NCBI RefSeq assembly: GCF_000425185.1
Contig: NZ_AULH01000019.1
Coordinates: forward strand, 32,889-96,888
Origin: Pleomorphomonas koreensis DSM 23070
GTDB lineage: Bacteria; Pseudomonadota; Alphaproteobacteria; Rhizobiales; Pleomorphomonadaceae
Direction: 5' to 3'
Length of the DNA stretch: 64,000 nucleotides
This document shows positions 9,900-17,988 of this stretch, in pieces. Each line of letters opens with the position of its first letter. Position 1 is the first letter of the stretch. The position numbers and the translations under genes are program-made. Below the pieces are notes generated by a model. That model worked only from the letters and a program-made list of their open reading frames with translations, was not told the DNA's origin and made no database searches.

Positions 9900-10532
9900 T
9901 CAGAGCGTGCCGGCGGGCAACGTTCCCACAGCGGCGCCCGCCGAGGCGGCCGGCGCTCCGGCGGCGGACGGCTGGGGCAGGCGGTTGATCCAGGCGTAGA
10001 CGTCCTCGACGGTGCGGGCGGCGATGGTGTCGAGCACGCCGGCGTCGACGCTGGCCCACGGGTCGGCGTCGGCCGCCCCGGTGATCTCGATGCCGGAGAA
10101 GCGCAGCACGCGGTTGCCGGTCTGGTCGAGAATGTCCCAGACATAGGTGACGTTGGTGCCGACGTCGCCGCCGACGGCGGAGAGATAGCCCCAGACGTGG
10201 TACGTGGCGGTGGCGTCGGCGCGGCGCACCAGATGCAGGTTGCGCGTCTGGGCGTATTTGGCGATCGACCGGGCCAGTATGTCCTGCTTGTTGGTCGGCA
10301 CGCCCTTGATCTGGTCGAAGGAGAAGGTGGCGACGGCGGCCGGCACGGCCGGCACGGCCGGCAGCGTCGCCCCGGGCGGCGCCGGCACGGTCGGTCCGGC
10401 GGTGGCCACCGGCTTCGAGCGGGCGGATTCGGACGACTGGCAGGCGGCGAGCACGGAGGCGAGAAGGGCGACGCAGAGCACGCCCGGCAGCCGGAACGAT
10501 CCGGCGCGCTTCGTTCCGCTCAGAAAACCCAT
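9900..10532 (-). CDS. Predicted outer-membrane or periplasmic lipoprotein
   Basis: A 210-residue protein with a lipoprotein signal: basic start, hydrophobic stretch VLCVALLASVLA and lipobox LAAC, putting the lipidated Cys near residue 31. A Pro/Ala-rich linker (about 40-68) leads to a compact domain (70-190) with TFSFDQIKGVPTNKQDILAR, HVWGYLSAVGG and VEDVYAWINRLPQP. I know no function for this domain. Lgt, which would acylate it, is encoded 2 kb away. It lies between prs and pgeF on the same strand. Confidence 0.8.
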   Translation of the reverse strand: MGFLSGTKRAGSFRLPGVLCVALLASVLAACQSSESARSKPVATAGPTVPAPPGATLPAVPAVPAAVATFSFDQIKGVPTNKQDILARSIAKYAQTRNLHLVRRADATATYHVWGYLSAVGGDVGTNVTYVWDILDQTGNRVLRFSGIEITGAADADPWASVDAGVLDTIAARTVEDVYAWINRLPQPSAAGAPAASAGAAVGTLPAGTL

Positions 10533-10572
10533 CCATCGCCTCCCGGCAAATCACATGCTATGGCGTGTGCCG

Positions 10573-10616
10573 TTAGAGCATTTTTCCGTCCGCCTGAAAA
10601 CCGTTTTCGCGTTTCC
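10573..10616. repeat. Dispersed TAGAGCA-type intergenic repeat, copy 1
   Basis: Begins TTAGAGCATTTTTCCGTC and continues with GAAAACCGTTTTCGCG, matching the layout of the common Rhizobiales intergenic palindrome (TAGAGCA..., CGAAAA..., ...TTTTCG). Related copies are at about 54943-55045 and 56748-56800. It lies between the lipoprotein and pgeF genes. Confidence 0.6.
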
Positions 10617-10640
10617 TATCCCTTGGTTGAGGGAGGGGCG

Positions 10641-11411
10641 TCAGCCGCCCTCGATGGCGATCGCCGCCAGGTGCCGGCCGTAGTCGGGCTCGCGGTTGAG
10701 CGTCATGCGGCGGTAGGAGAAGAAGCGCGCCTCGTCGGAGAATGTGCAGAGGCCGAGGTCGGTGACGAGCACACCGGCCCGCTCCAGTCGGAAGACGATG
10801 TAGCCCGGCAGGTCGAACATGGCGTGGCCGGCCCGCTCAGACGGCGTAAACCAGCGGTCGATCGCCTCGCCGGCGTCGCGGAAGCGGGCGACGAACTCCG
10901 GGCCGACCTCGTAGGCGGCGGCGGAAATGGTCGGGCCGAGGCAGGCCATGATGTCGCCGCGCCGGCTGCCGAGCCGGACCATGGCGTCGACGGTCGCCTC
11001 CAGCACGCCGGTGAAGGCGCCTTTCCAGCCGGCGTGGGCGGCGCCGATGACGCGCGCTTCGGCGTCGGCGAACAGCACCGGACCGCAGTCGGCGTGGCTG
11101 GTGCCCAGCGCGATGCCGGGCCGGCGGGTGACGAGGGCGTCGGCCTCCGGGTTGTCCTGCCAGGCCCAGGGCTCGGTGACCTCGACGACGTCGGGAGAGT
11201 GTACCTGGTAGAGCGTCACCAGCCGGTCGCGGCGGACGCCGATGGCATCGGCGATGCGGCCGCGATTCTCGGTGACGTTGGCGCGGTCGTCCTGCGAGCC
11301 GTAGCCGGTGTTGAGGCTGCTGTAGGGACCGCCCGACACGCCGCCCTCGCGGGTGAACCAGCCGTGGCGAATGCCGGGGAGAGCCGAGAGGACGGGCGAG
11401 CGGACGATCAT
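10641..11411 (-). CDS. pgeF: PgeF/YfiH purine nucleoside phosphorylase (laccase-domain, peptidoglycan editing factor)
   Basis: A 256-residue DUF152/YfiH protein. The family binds zinc and has purine-nucleoside phosphorylase/adenosine deaminase activity; in E. coli PgeF keeps L-Ser out of the muropeptide stem. Visible motifs: IRHGWFTREGGVSGGPYSSL, YQVHSPDVV, TSHADCGPVLFAD and GAAHAGWKG, giving the metal-binding His/Cys/His set. The motif reads ADCGPV rather than the commoner ADCLPV. It is the last gene of lgt-midA-pgeF, 96 bp after the midA-like stop. Confidence 0.93.
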   Translation of the reverse strand: MIVRSPVLSALPGIRHGWFTREGGVSGGPYSSLNTGYGSQDDRANVTENRGRIADAIGVRRDRLVTLYQVHSPDVVEVTEPWAWQDNPEADALVTRRPGIALGTSHADCGPVLFADAEARVIGAAHAGWKGAFTGVLEATVDAMVRLGSRRGDIMACLGPTISAAAYEVGPEFVARFRDAGEAIDRWFTPSERAGHAMFDLPGYIVFRLERAGVLVTDLGLCTFSDEARFFSYRRMTLNREPDYGRHLAAIAIEGG

Positions 11412-11507
11412 CGATGTGTTCCGGAAGGCATTCGGACGGTGGGTTCGTCGCCAAGGGACGATGCAATCTCGACCATTTTCGGGCGGGCGCCTGAAAAGAA
11501 GATGAAA

Positions 11508-12581
11508 TCAGAACCCCGGCAGCGGCATCGGCGGATGGGTCAGCGCCATCGCCTTGAACAGCGTGCCCATTTCCTCCGGGCCGGCCAGCCGCTCGACGGC
11601 GGCGACGATGGCCTGCTGCCCGGCGGCGTCCTTGCCGGCGCCGAGCGCGCCGGCCCGCTCGGCGAGGCCGACCGCCAGCAGGAAATCGCCCTGCGTCACC
11701 GGTCCGAGCACGGCGGCGCCGCCGGCGGCGGCGGCGCGGGCGAGACGGTCGAAATCGACGTGGGCGGTGAGGTCGCATTCGCCGGGCTGGCGCAGCGGAT
11801 CGGCGTAGCGATGGGCGCGCACCGCCTGCAACGTCTCGCCGAAGCCGCTCCTGAGGTGGCCGTAGTCGAAGATCAGCGCGGCGCCGCCATGCTGGACGAG
11901 GCGGTGGGCGAGCGTCTCGACGATCGCCTCGGCCGGCCGGTTGATTTCGGCTACCGCGCCTTCCGGCGCCTCGAGGGCGCCGGCCGGCAGCAGCGCCGGA
12001 TCGGGCGCGGCGGCGCCGATGCCGAAGGCGAGGTTGCCGTCCGCGTCGAGGCCGACGACCCGCTCGCGCCAGCCGCGGCCGGTGCGCATGAACTGGCGGA
12101 TCGGCAGGGCGTCGAAGAACTCGTTGGCGACGACGATCAGCGGTCCGGCCGGCAGGTCGTCGATGCGGTCGTGCCAAACCGGGCTGGCGAGGCCGGCGAG
12201 GCGCTCGGCCTGGCGGCGGCGCAGCTCCGGGCTGATCTCGACCAGATGCACCTCGACGGCGCGGGCGAAACCGGGATCGATGCGGCCGGCGCGCAAGAGG
12301 TCGGCCATCAGCGTGCCGCGGCCCGGCCCCAGCTCGACCAGCGTCAGCCGCTTCGGCCGGCCGAGCGCCTCGTAGGTGGCGACGCACCAGATGCCGATCA
12401 GCTCGCCGAACATCTGGCTGATCTCCGGCGCGGTGATGAAGTCGCCGTCGAGGCCGATGGCGGTACGGGTGGTGTAGTAGCCGTGCTCGGGGTCGGACAG
12501 TACCAGGCTCATGTAGTCGGCGACCGAGATCGGGCCGACGGCGGCGATCAGCCGGGCGAGCTTGCCGGCGAGGCCGCTCAC
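11508..12581 (-). CDS. MidA/NDUFAF7-family SAM-dependent methyltransferase
   Basis: A 357-residue class I methyltransferase of the family whose mitochondrial member NDUFAF7 methylates an arginine of respiratory complex I. Motifs: SVADYMSLVLSDPEHGYYTT, GDFITAPEISQMFGELIG, SAM-binding LVELGPGRGTLMADLLR, VVANEFFDALPIRQF and LIFDYGH. The GTG start (12581-12579) overlaps the lgt stop in a GTGA junction, so translation is probably coupled; a much longer upstream frame is only the shadow of lgt. Target in this organism unknown; complex I is the family inference. Confidence 0.92.
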   Translation of the reverse strand: MSGLAGKLARLIAAVGPISVADYMSLVLSDPEHGYYTTRTAIGLDGDFITAPEISQMFGELIGIWCVATYEALGRPKRLTLVELGPGRGTLMADLLRAGRIDPGFARAVEVHLVEISPELRRRQAERLAGLASPVWHDRIDDLPAGPLIVVANEFFDALPIRQFMRTGRGWRERVVGLDADGNLAFGIGAAAPDPALLPAGALEAPEGAVAEINRPAEAIVETLAHRLVQHGGAALIFDYGHLRSGFGETLQAVRAHRYADPLRQPGECDLTAHVDFDRLARAAAAGGAAVLGPVTQGDFLLAVGLAERAGALGAGKDAAGQQAIVAAVERLAGPEEMGTLFKAMALTHPPMPLPGF

Positions 12582-13426
12582 GACGTCGGCTCCCGGCCGG
12601 GCGCGCTGCCGGTCCGGCCGGAGAGCGCCAGCGCGATCAGCGTTGCGGCGACGAGGGCGGTGACCAGCGACAGCAGCATGCCCATGGTGAGGAAGCCGCC
12701 GAAGAGGAAGCCGACCTGCGGGTCGGGCTCGCGCACCGTCTCGACCAGGATGCGGGCGGCGGCGTAGACGAGGCCGAAGATGCCGACGGCGAGGCCCGGC
12801 CGCCTGAGGATGCCGCCTTTCCAGACCAGCGGCGTCAACAGGGCGAACAGCAGCAGCCCTTCGAGCCCGGCCTCGTAGAGCTGGCTCGGGTGGCGGGGCA
12901 GGCCGTCGGAATTGGGAAAGACGAAGGCCCAGGGCACGTCGGTGACGCGGCCGTACAACTCGCCGTTGACGAAGTTGGCGAGGCGGCCGAAGAACAGGCC
13001 GACCGGCGCGGCGGCGGCCGTCAGGTCGAACACGGTGAGCACGTTGAGGCCGCGCCGGCGGGCGAACAGATACTGGGCGAGCGCCGTGCCGATGAAGCCG
13101 CCGTGCACCGACATGCCGCCGTGCCAGATGCGCAGGATCTCGAAGGGATTTTCGAGATAGGCGTCGAAATTGTAGAACAGGATGTAGCCGATGCGGCCGC
13201 CCAGCACGACGCCGAGCGTCATCCAGACCAGCAGGTCGTCGATGTCGGTGGCCTTCGGCCGCTTGAGGCCGTTCCACAGCCGGTCGGCCTCGACCATGCG
13301 GATGATGTACCACCAGCCGAACACCAGACCGGCGACGTAGGCGAGCCCGTACCAGCGGATCGACACCGGTCCGAGTTCGACGAGGACGGGGCTGATCGGC
13401 GGGAAGGGCAGGGCGAGAAACGGCAT
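12578..13426 (-). CDS. lgt: Prolipoprotein diacylglyceryl transferase
   Basis: Transfers diacylglyceryl from phosphatidylglycerol to the lipobox Cys of prolipoproteins at the inner membrane. The 282-residue polytopic protein shows the Lgt motifs IRWYGLAYVAGL, LGGRIGYILFYN, HGGMSVHGGFIG (essential His), GRLANFVNGELYGR and RHPSQLYEAGLEG. Seven membrane segments are expected. It begins the lgt-midA-pgeF operon and overlaps midA by 4 nt. Confidence 0.98.
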   Translation of the reverse strand: MPFLALPFPPISPVLVELGPVSIRWYGLAYVAGLVFGWWYIIRMVEADRLWNGLKRPKATDIDDLLVWMTLGVVLGGRIGYILFYNFDAYLENPFEILRIWHGGMSVHGGFIGTALAQYLFARRRGLNVLTVFDLTAAAAPVGLFFGRLANFVNGELYGRVTDVPWAFVFPNSDGLPRHPSQLYEAGLEGLLLFALLTPLVWKGGILRRPGLAVGIFGLVYAAARILVETVREPDPQVGFLFGGFLTMGMLLSLVTALVAATLIALALSGRTGSAPGREPTS

Positions 13427-13745
13427 CGTGGTCCTTCTGGCGGGCGGCGGCGGGCGCGCCGCGAAATCCCCGCCGCCGAGGATTGATGGGCGTTCAGCCC
13501 GTCGTCAAGCTGCTATTCGTTCTCCACCTCAATCGCCGGTGGGCCTCCCGCCCGCGGCGCCGGCCCGGCAAGCCGCATTTCGGAGTTCAACCCGCCGCGA
13601 AGCGCCGCTTGCCACGCGGCGGCGCTGGCGCCGGACGCCGCGTGACGCGGCTCGTCCATTGCTCGGGCCGTTTATCTTGTGCTTGAAGGAAAAGGGACGA
13701 GGGGCCAAATAGGATATCATCACCCGCCAACGGGGAGCGACCGAC
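13427..13745. other. Intergenic lgt-ubiK gap
   Basis: About 319 bp between divergent lgt and ubiK, GC-rich in its left part and more mixed near 13680-13740. It must hold both promoters, but I see no convincing -35/-10 pair, operator or conserved ORF. An AGGATATCATCACC stretch lies just upstream of the ubiK start. Confidence 0.4.
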
Positions 13746-14033
13746 ATGACGACAGGCCCGCAGGGACGTATCTACGACGAATTCGCCAAGCTGATGAACG
13801 ATGCCGCCGGTCTCGCCCAGTCGGCGGGCCGCGAGGTGTCCTCGGCCTTCCGCGCCCAGGGCGAGCGCTTCGCCTCCGAACTCGATCTCGTCCGCCGCGA
13901 GGATCTCGAGACGGTGCAGGAGATCGCCACGCGGGCGCTGGCCGAGGTGGAGCGCCTGTCGGCGCGCGTCGCCGACCTTGAAAAGCGGCTTGCCCACACC
14001 GAAGCCGAGGTCGAGACGGTCGAAACCCCTTGA
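13746..14033 (+). CDS. ubiK: Ubiquinone-biosynthesis accessory factor UbiK (BMFP family)
   Basis: A 95-residue helical protein of the YqiC/BMFP family. UbiK assists the Ubi complex in late ubiquinone biosynthesis and binds membranes as a coiled-coil trimer. The sequence has an amphipathic N-terminal half (IYDEFAKLMNDAAGLAQSA) and a C-terminal heptad region (VERLSARVADLEKRL). Size and layout match the family. It lies next to lgt, as commonly seen in rhizobial genomes. Confidence 0.85.
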   Translation: MTTGPQGRIYDEFAKLMNDAAGLAQSAGREVSSAFRAQGERFASELDLVRREDLETVQEIATRALAEVERLSARVADLEKRLAHTEAEVETVETP

Positions 14034-14143
14034 GGACAGCCGCCGGGGGCTTCCGGTCGGGGCCGCTTCGGGCCTATTCTGATCTCAACGTGAGATTCGT
14101 GCGCCGTCGGCCGTCCGGTGGCGCATGTTCGGGTTGCTGCATT

Positions 14144-14167
14144 CCGGAACGGCTGTAACCGTTCCGG
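14144..14167. other. Perfect inverted repeat upstream of ybjN-like gene
   Basis: The arms CCGGAACGG and CCGTTCCGG flank CTGTAA. No T-run follows, so it is not an obvious terminator. It lies 150 bp before the YbjN start, within a 284-bp gap that also holds a smaller ATCTCA/TGAGAT hairpin near 14080-14097. It could be an operator or a leader RNA element. Confidence 0.4.
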
Positions 14168-14317
14168 CGTTGCCCGAGGGGCGGTGCGTCCGTCCCGACG
14201 GCCCAAAGGTGTCGGCGTCGGCGTTTCAACGGGTGGTGTTGCCTGGTGGACGCAGTCATGGCCGGCATCGGTATCGGCAAGGCACGCTGTTCCGCAGCGG
14301 CAACCCTGGAGGTCAAA

Positions 14318-14818
14318 ATGACCCTCATCGACGTGCACCCCGAGCGAACCGCCAATCCCGTGGACGAGATCGAACTCATCGCCGTGCAGAACGACTGGTC
14401 GTTCGAGCGCGCCGACGAGGACGAGATCGCCATCTCGATCGCCGGCGAGGCCACGGACTACCATGTCGCCGTGTCCTGGCTCGGCGAGATGGAGGCGCTG
14501 CACGTCGCCTGCGCCTTTGGCATCAAGGTGCCGGTCGCCCGCCGCAACGAGGTGATCCGCCTGCTGGCGCTGGTCAACGAGCAACTGTGGATCGGTCATT
14601 TCGACATCTGGCAGGCCGAGGGCGTGGTGATGTATCGCAACACGCTGCTGCTGGCCGGGCAGGCCGAGGCGACGGCCGAGCAGATGGAAGTGCTGATCGA
14701 CACGGCGGTGGAGATCTGCGAGCGCCATCGTCTCGCCTTCGATTTCGTGATAAGCGGCGGCCGCAACGCGAAGGAAGCGCTCGACCACGCGCTCTTGGAA
14801 ACGGTGGGCGAAGCCTGA
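14318..14818 (+). CDS. YbjN domain-containing protein
   Basis: A 166-residue protein with a YbjN fold (about 20-150), the type III secretion chaperone-like fold of unknown biochemical role that E. coli work links to motility and stress phenotypes. Visible segments: NDWSFERADEDEIAISIAG, WLGEMEALHVACAFGIKVP, NEQLWIGHFDIWQAEGVVMYRNTLLL. The start is the ATG at 14318 with CTGGAGGTCAAA before it; an in-frame ATG at 14246 lacks a ribosome site. A strong terminator follows. Confidence 0.88.
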   Translation: MTLIDVHPERTANPVDEIELIAVQNDWSFERADEDEIAISIAGEATDYHVAVSWLGEMEALHVACAFGIKVPVARRNEVIRLLALVNEQLWIGHFDIWQAEGVVMYRNTLLLAGQAEATAEQMEVLIDTAVEICERHRLAFDFVISGGRNAKEALDHALLETVGEA

Positions 14819-14845
14819 GCGGTCTTCCGCCGCCGAACGAATTCC

Positions 14846-14878
14846 GGTCCCGGCAGGCTCTGCCGGGACCTTTCTTTT
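14846..14878 (+). terminator. Terminator after ybjN-like gene
   Basis: An 11-bp perfect stem GGTCCCGGCAG/CTGCCGGGACC with a 3-nt loop (14846-14870) is followed by TTTCTTTT. A textbook intrinsic terminator. Confidence 0.9.
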
Positions 14879-14965
14879 GATGATACCGCTGATGATGCCG
14901 CCATCGGCTGACGCGGCCAACGCTGATATGATGGCCGGCCTACCCCACGAATCCCGACCGAGTTC

Positions 14966-16930
14966 ATGACCGACGACACCGACATCACGCCCGACACCGA
15001 GGACTTGCCGCCGCCGGAGATCGAGACCGCCGAGGAGGCCGGCGACATCGACCTGACGACGCCGGAGACGCGGCGCGGCGTCGAGGTGGTGCAGGCGATG
15101 GTGCGCCTCCTGCCCAACAGCCCCGGCGTCTACCGCATGCTGTCGCCGTCGGGCGACGTGCTCTACGTCGGCAAGGCCAAGAGCCTCAAGAAGCGCGTCA
15201 CCAACTACACCCGGCTCGGCCAGCTTCCGACCCGCATCATCCGCATGGTGCAGGCGACGGCGTCGATGGAATTCGTCGTCACCAAGACCGAGACGGAAGC
15301 GCTGCTGCTCGAAGCCAACCTGATCAAGCAGCTCAGGCCGCGCTTCAACGTGCTGCTGCGCGACGACAAGAGCTTCCCCTACATCCTGATCACCGGCGAC
15401 CATGCGTCGCCGCAGCTCGTCAAGCATCGCGGCGCCCGTTCGCGCAAGGGCAGCTTCTTCGGCCCGTTCGCGTCGGCGTCGGCGGTCACCGCCACCATCA
15501 ACGCCATGCAGAAGGCGTTCCTGATCCGCACCTGCTCGGACGGCGAGTTCGAGACGCGGACGCGGCCCTGCATGCTCTACCAGATCAAGCGCTGCTCGGC
15601 GCCCTGCACCGGCGAGATCGACGCCGCCGGCTATGCCGAGCTGGTGGCCGAGGCCAAGGCCTTCCTGTCGGGCCGGAGCCGGCAGATCAAGGAGCAACTG
15701 GCTGCCGAGATGAACGCCGCCGCCGAGGCGCTGGACTTCGAGCGGGCGGCCGTCTGCCGCGACCGCCTCGCCGCGCTCTCCCACGTGCAGAGCCACCAGG
15801 GCATCAACCCGCAGGGCATCGAGGAGGCCGACGTGTTCGCCGTCCACCAGGAGGGCGGCCAGACCTGCGTCGAGGTGTTCTTCTTCCGCACCGGCCAGAA
15901 CTGGGGCAACCACGCCTTCTTCCCGCGGGCTGGCGGTGCCGAGGCCGGCGAGGCGCTGTCCTCGTTCATCGCCCAGTTCTACGACGACAAGCCGTGCCCG
16001 TCGCTGGTGCTGGTCAGCCACGCCTTCGAGGACATGGCGCTGATGACCGAGGCGCTCAGCGAGAAGGCCGGCCGCCGCGTCGAGGTGCTCCGGCCGCAGC
16101 GCGGCGAGAAGAAGGACGTCGTCGACCAGGCGGTGCAGAACGCCCGCGAGGCGCTGGCCCGCCGCATGGCCGACACGTCGAGCCAGCTGAAGCTGATGGA
16201 GGGCGTCGGCCGGGTGTTCGGCCTTGCCGAGACGCCCAAGCGCATCGAGGTCTACGACAACGCCCACATCATGGGCTCCAACCCGGTGGGCGGCATGATC
16301 GTCGCCGGCCCCGGCGGCTTCGTGAAGAACCAGTATCGCAAGTTCAACATCCGCTCGACCGACATCACGCCGGGCGACGACTTCGGCATGATGCGCGAGG
16401 TGATGACGCGGCGCTTCTCCCGCCTCGTCAAGGAGCACGGCAGCCGCACCGAGGCGGCGCGCGACGAGGACGGCTTCGGGCCGTGGCCCGATCTGGTGCT
16501 GATCGACGGCGGCGCCGGCCAGCTGTCGGCGGTCAAGTCGATCATCGACGAACTCGGCCTCACCGACGTGCCGCTGGTCGGCGTCGCCAAGGGGCCGGAC
16601 CGCGACGCCGGCCGCGAGCGCTTCTTCGTACCCGGCCGGCCCGACTTCATGCTGCCGACCCGCGACCCGGTGCTCTACTTCATCCAGCGCCTGCGCGACG
16701 AGGCACACCGCTTCGCCAACGGCAGCCACGCGGCGCGGCGCTCGAAGCAGATTTCCGAGGGCGGCCTGCAGGAGATCCCCGGCGTCGGCCCGACGCGCAA
16801 GCGGGCGCTGCTCAACCACTTCGGCACGCTGAAGGAGATCGAGCGGGCGGCGCTGCCCGACCTCGAGAAGGTGCCGGGCATCTCGGCCGCCACGGCAAAA
16901 GCCATCCACGACTATTTCCGCAAAGGCTGA
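14966..16930 (+). CDS. uvrC: Excinuclease ABC subunit C
   Basis: Makes both incisions around DNA lesions in nucleotide excision repair. The 654-residue protein has an N-terminal GIY-YIG nuclease domain (after a 40-residue acidic extension: [10 protein letters not shown]...[15 protein letters not shown]), a UVR motif (about 240-275, [16 protein letters not shown]), the RNase H-like endonuclease domain ([34 protein letters not shown]) and C-terminal tandem HhH ([33 protein letters not shown]). In many rhizobia uvrC is followed directly by pgsA-moaD-moaE; here about 6.4 kb of other genes intervenes. Confidence 0.98.
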   Translation: MTDDTDITPDTEDLPPPEIETAEEAGDIDLTTPETRRGVEVVQAMVRLLPNSPGVYRMLSPSGDVLYVGKAKSLKKRVTNYTRLGQLPTRIIRMVQATASMEFVVTKTETEALLLEANLIKQLRPRFNVLLRDDKSFPYILITGDHASPQLVKHRGARSRKGSFFGPFASASAVTATINAMQKAFLIRTCSDGEFETRTRPCMLYQIKRCSAPCTGEIDAAGYAELVAEAKAFLSGRSRQIKEQLAAEMNAAAEALDFERAAVCRDRLAALSHVQSHQGINPQGIEEADVFAVHQEGGQTCVEVFFFRTGQNWGNHAFFPRAGGAEAGEALSSFIAQFYDDKPCPSLVLVSHAFEDMALMTEALSEKAGRRVEVLRPQRGEKKDVVDQAVQNAREALARRMADTSSQLKLMEGVGRVFGLAETPKRIEVYDNAHIMGSNPVGGMIVAGPGGFVKNQYRKFNIRSTDITPGDDFGMMREVMTRRFSRLVKEHGSRTEAARDEDGFGPWPDLVLIDGGAGQLSAVKSIIDELGLTDVPLVGVAKGPDRDAGRERFFVPGRPDFMLPTRDPVLYFIQRLRDEAHRFANGSHAARRSKQISEGGLQEIPGVGPTRKRALLNHFGTLKEIERAALPDLEKVPGISAATAKAIHDYFRKG

Positions 16931-17100
16931 GGCGCATTCCCGGCCGCGCCCGCTTCATTCTCTCGGCTATCGGGTGCCCAGCCAATAATCTCGTCTGCGC
17001 AACGCCTCTTGCGCCTTGCCCGTGAGGTAACGGCGCGTCGGGTCCGGCTTCGCCCCCCTTGGCGTGTTCCCTAATGGATCGCCGTGCCGTTCGGGACTAG

Positions 17101-17118
17101 TGTTCGTTCCACCGAACA
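17101..17118. promoter_or_regulatory. Palindrome upstream of iclR-type gene (candidate autoregulatory operator)
   Basis: The sequence TGTTCG-TTCCAC-CGAACA is a perfect 6-bp inverted repeat with a 6-nt spacer. It lies 32 bp before the preferred TTG start of the IclR-family gene. IclR regulators often bind GTTC/GAAC palindromes near their own promoters. Confidence 0.5.
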
Positions 17119-17149
17119 GGATAACCGACGCATTTCAAGGGGTTCGTAC

Positions 17150-17899
17150 TTGGTCACCACACAGACGCCGGCGATCGACAAGGCGATGGCGATTTTCGCC
17201 TTTCTGGCCGAACACGGCCGCGCCAGCTTCACCCAGATCCAGAAGGCGACGGGGCTGCCGAAAAGCACCTCGTCGTCGTTGCTGGCCTCGCTGCTGGCGC
17301 ATGGGCTGGTCAGCCTGGAGGAGGGGCGCTACGCGCTCGGTCTCCGGTGGTACGAGCTTGGCAACAAGGTCGAGGAAGGTCTCGACATCAAGCGCGCCGC
17401 CATGGAGCCGCTGTCGCAGTTGCGCGACCGGACGCAGCTGACCTGCCATCTCGGCGTGCTGGAGGGATCGTCGGCGATCTACGTGCTGAAGCTGGAGAGC
17501 CCGACGGCCATCGTCATCCGCAGCTGGGTGGGGCGCCGCCTGTCGCTGCACAGCTCCGGCCTCGGCAAGGCCCTGCTCGCCTGGCTGCCGGACGACAAGC
17601 TGGACGCCATCCTGGCGGATATCCAGTTCGTGCGCCGCACCGACACCACCATCGTCAGCGCCGAGGCGTTTCGCGAGGAACTCAGGGCAACCCGCCAGCG
17701 GGGATGGGCGTTCGACAACGCCGAGGACAACGACGGCGTCTACTGCATCGCCGCGCCGGTGATCAACGCGGCCGGCGAGGTGACGGCGGCCATCAGCATG
17801 TCCGGCGTGTCGTCGCAGATCGATCTCGCCAATCTCGACGCGGTGGCCGCAACCGTGGTCGCCACCGCCGGCCGGATCGCCGCCAGCCATCGGCACTGA
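17150..17899 (+). CDS. IclR-family transcriptional regulator
   Basis: Has an N-terminal winged helix (about 8-60: AIDKAMAIFAFLAEHG, FTQIQKATGLPKSTSSSLLASL) and a C-terminal IclR effector domain (about 75-245: RDRTQLTCHLGVLEGSSAIYV, SWVGRRLSLHSSGLGKALLAW, YCIAAPVINAAGEVTAAISM). I prefer the TTG at 17150 (249 residues) because AAGGGG lies 7-8 nt upstream; an ATG at 17084 is possible but would overlap the palindrome at 17101-17118. It converges on the dehydratase-transporter-aldolase genes and is the likely regulator, acting at the GGAAC-TTAA-GTTC operator at 22194-22215. Confidence 0.9.
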   Translation: MVTTQTPAIDKAMAIFAFLAEHGRASFTQIQKATGLPKSTSSSLLASLLAHGLVSLEEGRYALGLRWYELGNKVEEGLDIKRAAMEPLSQLRDRTQLTCHLGVLEGSSAIYVLKLESPTAIVIRSWVGRRLSLHSSGLGKALLAWLPDDKLDAILADIQFVRRTDTTIVSAEAFREELRATRQRGWAFDNAEDNDGVYCIAAPVINAAGEVTAAISMSGVSSQIDLANLDAVAATVVATAGRIAASHRH

Positions 17900-17920
17900 T
17901 CATCTCAGCGGCCGGACGCG

Positions 17921-17946
17921 AAAAAGGCCCGCGCGGGGCGGGCCTT
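17921..17946. terminator. Bidirectional terminator between iclR-type and ilvD/edd-type genes
   Basis: A 9-bp stem AAGGCCCGC/GCGGGCCTT with a 5-nt loop. An A-run on its left makes TTTTT on minus, and CCTTCCTT follows on plus. It separates the two convergent genes. Confidence 0.7.
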
Positions 17947-17988
17947 CCTTCGCTGTTGCCTGTGATCGGCGCCAATCCGCTATGGGGG

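Noticed and set aside
10197..12767. 856-codon plus-strand frame across lipoprotein, pgeF and midA
   Set aside because: All three opposite genes have family motifs; this frame has none and spans gene boundaries.
13772..16909. 1045-codon minus-strand open frame opposite uvrC
   Set aside because: It is antisense to a clear UvrC and has the His/Asp/Gly/Arg-rich composition typical of shadow frames in GC-rich DNA.
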